DNA of 6,833 bases from Microcaldota archaeon. GTDB taxonomy: Archaea > Micrarchaeota > Micrarchaeia > Norongarragalinales > UBA8480. Made by a program: the position numbers and the translations under genes. The notes below the pieces were generated by a model. It ran no database searches. It worked only from the letters and a program-made list of their open reading frames with translations, and was not told where the DNA came from. The stretch is taken from positions 1 to 6,833 of the forward strand of contig JAUYPK010000103.1 in the NCBI GenBank assembly GCA_030697615.1. The letters run 5' to 3'. Numbering within the stretch: the stretch's first letter is position 1; the number at the start of each line of letters is the position of its first letter. Shown here piece by piece: positions 4,988-6,833 of this stretch.

Positions 4988-4993
4988 TAAAAT
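4988..4993 (+). promoter_or_regulatory. Possible TATA box for the GNAT gene
   Basis: TAAAAT lies about 37 nt before the GTG at 5027, the same spacing as the TATA boxes of the secreted-protein and 231-aa genes. The predicted start is about 5016. The palindrome at 5000-5013 would then sit between this box and the start. The match to consensus is only fair. Confidence 0.3.
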
Positions 4994-4999
4994 CTAGCC

Positions 5000-5013
5000 A
5001 ATAAGTACTTATT
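5000..5013. promoter_or_regulatory. Perfect 14-bp palindrome, candidate Lrp operator
   Basis: AATAAGTACTTATT is a perfect inverted repeat centred between 5006 and 5007, in the shared promoter of the Lrp/AsnC and GNAT genes. Lrp-type regulators bind AT-rich dyads of about this size. It lies about 66 nt from the Lrp start codon and 14 nt before the GNAT GTG, so it could repress the GNAT gene directly. Binding by this regulator is inferred. Confidence 0.5.
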
Positions 5014-5026
5014 TCACGGTTTCAAC

Positions 5027-5989
5027 GTGTTAGCTATGCTTCAAAAGGAAATAATTGTTGGATTGGAAAACGTTTCGCAGTTGGGAAATAGTGACAAGGC
5101 AACTTTTGAGAAGATGTTGAAATTGGATAATTCGATGGATTACAGCGACTGTTGGGCTTATTTGATTCAAAGTACGTTTTTTGGTGGGTTCAAGTTTTTT
5201 GATGCAAAGAACTTCGTTGCGTTTACCACTTTTAATCCAGCTTCAACTGTTTTTTGTATTACGAAGGCGGTTGGCTCTAATCCGCGGCAGGCGGTTCTTA
5301 GCCTTGCAAGGGTTTTGAAAGAACGCAGTGGCGAAAAAGTGATTGTTAAGAACCTTAGTGAATACGATCATGAGTTTTTGCTGCGAAATGGTTTTGAAGA
5401 TTACCGTGAAGGAGATGGGTGGAACAAGTTTTACAAGTACGACGATGACACTTTTCCTGAACCGGTTATTGATCTCAATGAACTTGTTTCCATGAAGGGC
5501 GGTAAACTGAAGCTACTGCGTTATAGGTTGAAGCAGTTCAGTGGTCCGCTTGAAGTGAAAGCGTATAATCCTTCTATTGATTTTTTGAATGCGGAAAAAC
5601 TACTGGAAAAATGGCGTAAAGATATTGAAAAGAGATATTCGGAGATGCTTAAAGATGACGATGTTTTTCTTCACTCAGTTGCGCTGCATAGAAAATTTAT
5701 GCTTGAACCAATAGGAAACGCTTTTCTGTTCACTTCAAGCGGCGTACCTGTTGGGTTTTCTCTTCTTGTGCAAGTATCCGCCCAAGCGGTTGCGCTTTAT
5801 TCTATGGTTTGTGATAATGAGTTGGATGGCTTATCGGAACGGATTCATTTTGAGACAATGAAGAAAGCGTACGAGGTGGATTTTAGTTATTGTAACTTAG
5901 GCGGCAGTGAGTTTGAATCGCTTCACAATTACAAGCTGAAATTTGCGCCGTTTACTTTCATTAAAAAGAAACATGCGGTGCTTTACTGA
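5027..5989 (+). CDS. DUF2156/MprF-C-like GNAT-fold protein (probable aminoacyl or acyl transferase)
   Basis: This 320-aa soluble protein has the tandem GNAT-like layout seen in DUF2156 / phosphatidylglycerol lysyltransferase C-terminal (LPG synthase C) proteins. An N-terminal half (about 10-140) includes WAYLIQSTFFGGFKFFD (43-59). A linker carries the K-G-G-K-L-K-L-L-R-Y-R-L-K-Q-F stretch (157-171), typical where these proteins read G-K-x-x-x-x-R-x-x-L-x-x-F. The C-terminal GNAT half contains DGLSERIHFETMKKAYE (267-283) and the family-like CNLGGSEFESLHNYKLKFAP (289-308). Members transfer amino acids from aminoacyl-tRNA to lipids or other acceptors. No membrane domain is attached here, so the acceptor may be soluble; substrate is unknown. 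The match is from memory of motifs, not a search. An in-frame ATG at 5036 is an alternative start (317 aa); neither has a ribosome site. It is divergent from the Lrp/AsnC gene. Confidence 0.75.
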   Translation: MLAMLQKEIIVGLENVSQLGNSDKATFEKMLKLDNSMDYSDCWAYLIQSTFFGGFKFFDAKNFVAFTTFNPASTVFCITKAVGSNPRQAVLSLARVLKERSGEKVIVKNLSEYDHEFLLRNGFEDYREGDGWNKFYKYDDDTFPEPVIDLNELVSMKGGKLKLLRYRLKQFSGPLEVKAYNPSIDFLNAEKLLEKWRKDIEKRYSEMLKDDDVFLHSVALHRKFMLEPIGNAFLFTSSGVPVGFSLLVQVSAQAVALYSMVCDNELDGLSERIHFETMKKAYEVDFSYCNLGGSEFESLHNYKLKFAPFTFIKKKHAVLY

Positions 5990-5996
5990 CGCTCTG

Positions 5997-6004
5997 TTTA
6001 AAAG
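5997..6004 (+). promoter_or_regulatory. TATA box for the 231-aa gene
   Basis: TTTAAAAG lies centred about 35 nt before the ATG at 6035, predicting a leader of about 9 nt. It starts only 8 nt after the stop of the GNAT gene, so the 231-aa gene probably has its own promoter as well as possible read-through. Confidence 0.5.
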
Positions 6005-6034
6005 TCATTAACTGCAAATATACTTCGATAGTTA

Positions 6035-6730
6035 ATGGATAACGCGGACAAAAAACTTAATTTCGAGTTTCTTTTCGCAGAAAGCGACACTATGCTCACT
6101 TGTGAAGCCTATGCTAAAATTTCTATAGATGACTCTGAATTTCAGTTCAATTGCAGGCGCAATTCAATCGGATATGCCGAGAATTGCTACTATAGTTTTT
6201 ATGTTACTCCGGAAGATAATGAACTAATTTCCGAAAAGGGTAAAGTATTTTTAACTGAAAAATACGTCGAATCATTTCTTTTAAAATCACAAAAAACTAG
6301 AGAACTGCTTAATGGGTTTTATTCCAAACTCTCACAAACGAGCTTAGGTGCTGCTTCTAATAAAGAAATTTTTAAACTACTATCCGATTACAACGCTCTC
6401 TTTTCTAGGGTGCATAGTTTGTTTATGGCCTCGCAATTCGAGCCATTAGTTTTTGTAGAGCAGAAACTTAAGGGGCTTATTTTAATCGAGCGTCTAAAAA
6501 AAGAGCTAGACGAAACATTTTCCACCTTAATCACTAGTCCAGAGTTTGACTTAATTAAAAGAGAAGAGCTCGAATTTACAAAACTTGCAAGCAAAACTGT
6601 TTCGGATAAAGAACTTTTGGAATATGCTTTTAGAAATTCCTGGCTATTTTGGAATTGCCATAGCATCAAAAACGCAATTGAGTTTTTAAAAAATAGGATG
6701 GTTGATTTTAAATCGGAAAGTTACGTGTAA
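6035..6730 (+). CDS. Hypothetical helical protein, 231 aa
   Basis: I do not recognise this protein with confidence. The first 60 residues are mixed, with several aromatic and Cys residues (Cys23, 40, 51). From about 70 on it is mostly charged and helical: FLTEKYVESFLLKSQKTRELLNG at 72-94, then KGLILIERLKKELDETF at 146-162, ending with L-F-W-N-C-H-S-I-K-N-A-I-E-F-L-K (204-219). No signal peptide or membrane helix is seen. The helical pattern, with a tryptophan- and histidine-bearing helix near the end, faintly recalls the region before the mobile domain in small PEP-utilising-enzyme-like proteins. No PEP mobile domain is present, so it would be a truncated relative at best. The ATG at 6035 is the first start and fits the TATA spacing. 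After the stop, 103 bp reach the window edge with no supported gene. Confidence 0.65.
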   Translation: MDNADKKLNFEFLFAESDTMLTCEAYAKISIDDSEFQFNCRRNSIGYAENCYYSFYVTPEDNELISEKGKVFLTEKYVESFLLKSQKTRELLNGFYSKLSQTSLGAASNKEIFKLLSDYNALFSRVHSLFMASQFEPLVFVEQKLKGLILIERLKKELDETFSTLITSPEFDLIKREELEFTKLASKTVSDKELLEYAFRNSWLFWNCHSIKNAIEFLKNRMVDFKSESYV

Positions 6731-6833
6731 AAAAAGAAGCGCTTTACTAGCGATAAGACTGTTTTGGCCTAATAACAAGAAAAGCTATTGTCTAGTTTTG
6801 AAAACAGAAAGGAAATCGAACAGCTTTCGCTTA

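Noticed and set aside
6388..6669. Minus-strand 93-codon frame opposite the last gene
   Set aside because: Its Ser-rich translation is typical of a shadow of a Lys/Glu-rich gene.
6731..6833. Open plus-strand frame after the 231-aa gene, and a short minus-strand frame ending at 6786
   Set aside because: Neither has a supported start or recognisable sequence; both may be chance in 103 bp.

Overview
The window looks archaeal and chromosomal. Most starts have a TTTAAAAG-like TATA box about 26-37 nt upstream and no leader or only a very short one. Where a Shine-Dalgarno site is visible it is GGTGA. The gene set (an Lrp/AsnC regulator, a RelBE pair of archaeal type, GT2 and GT4 sugar transferases) also fits. 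Lineage cannot be fixed from this sequence; a DPANN-like or other mesophilic euryarchaeal-grade genome is a guess.

Left part (1-3199): a secreted or surface protein runs off the left edge on the minus strand. Divergent from it are two tandem paralogous GT2 glycosyltransferases on the plus strand. A GT4 glycosyltransferase on the minus strand converges on the second GT2 and overlaps it by 11 nt. Together they suggest cell-surface glycan or glycoprotein assembly. The first 31 nt of the GT4 gene, counted from its ATG, are repeated exactly 624 bp upstream.

Middle part (3200-4220, minus strand): between the two 31-bp copies lies a compact type II toxin-antitoxin cassette (RelB-like antitoxin, then RelE-like toxin) with its own TATA box, a perfect palindrome and a GGTGA ribosome site. 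Next to it is an orphan 125-codon gene. In the lines I counted this stretch is poorer in GC (about 28-38%) than the glycosyltransferase genes (about 40-53%). The simplest reading is that the TA cassette was inserted at the start codon of the GT4 gene, with duplication of the gene's first 31 bp. The GT4 frame stayed intact behind the toxin, and a 13-codon stub of its start was left next to the orphan gene.

Right part (4221-6833): a 250-bp gap with no convincing gene; an Lrp/AsnC transcription regulator (minus strand); a divergently transcribed DUF2156/MprF-C-like double-GNAT protein (plus strand); and an orphan 231-aa helical protein (plus strand). The Lrp and GNAT genes share a short promoter region with a perfect 14-bp palindrome, which makes them a likely regulator-target pair.

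The most unusual signal is the 31-bp duplication flanking the TA cassette. No CRISPR array, tRNA, rRNA or recognisable transposase was found.
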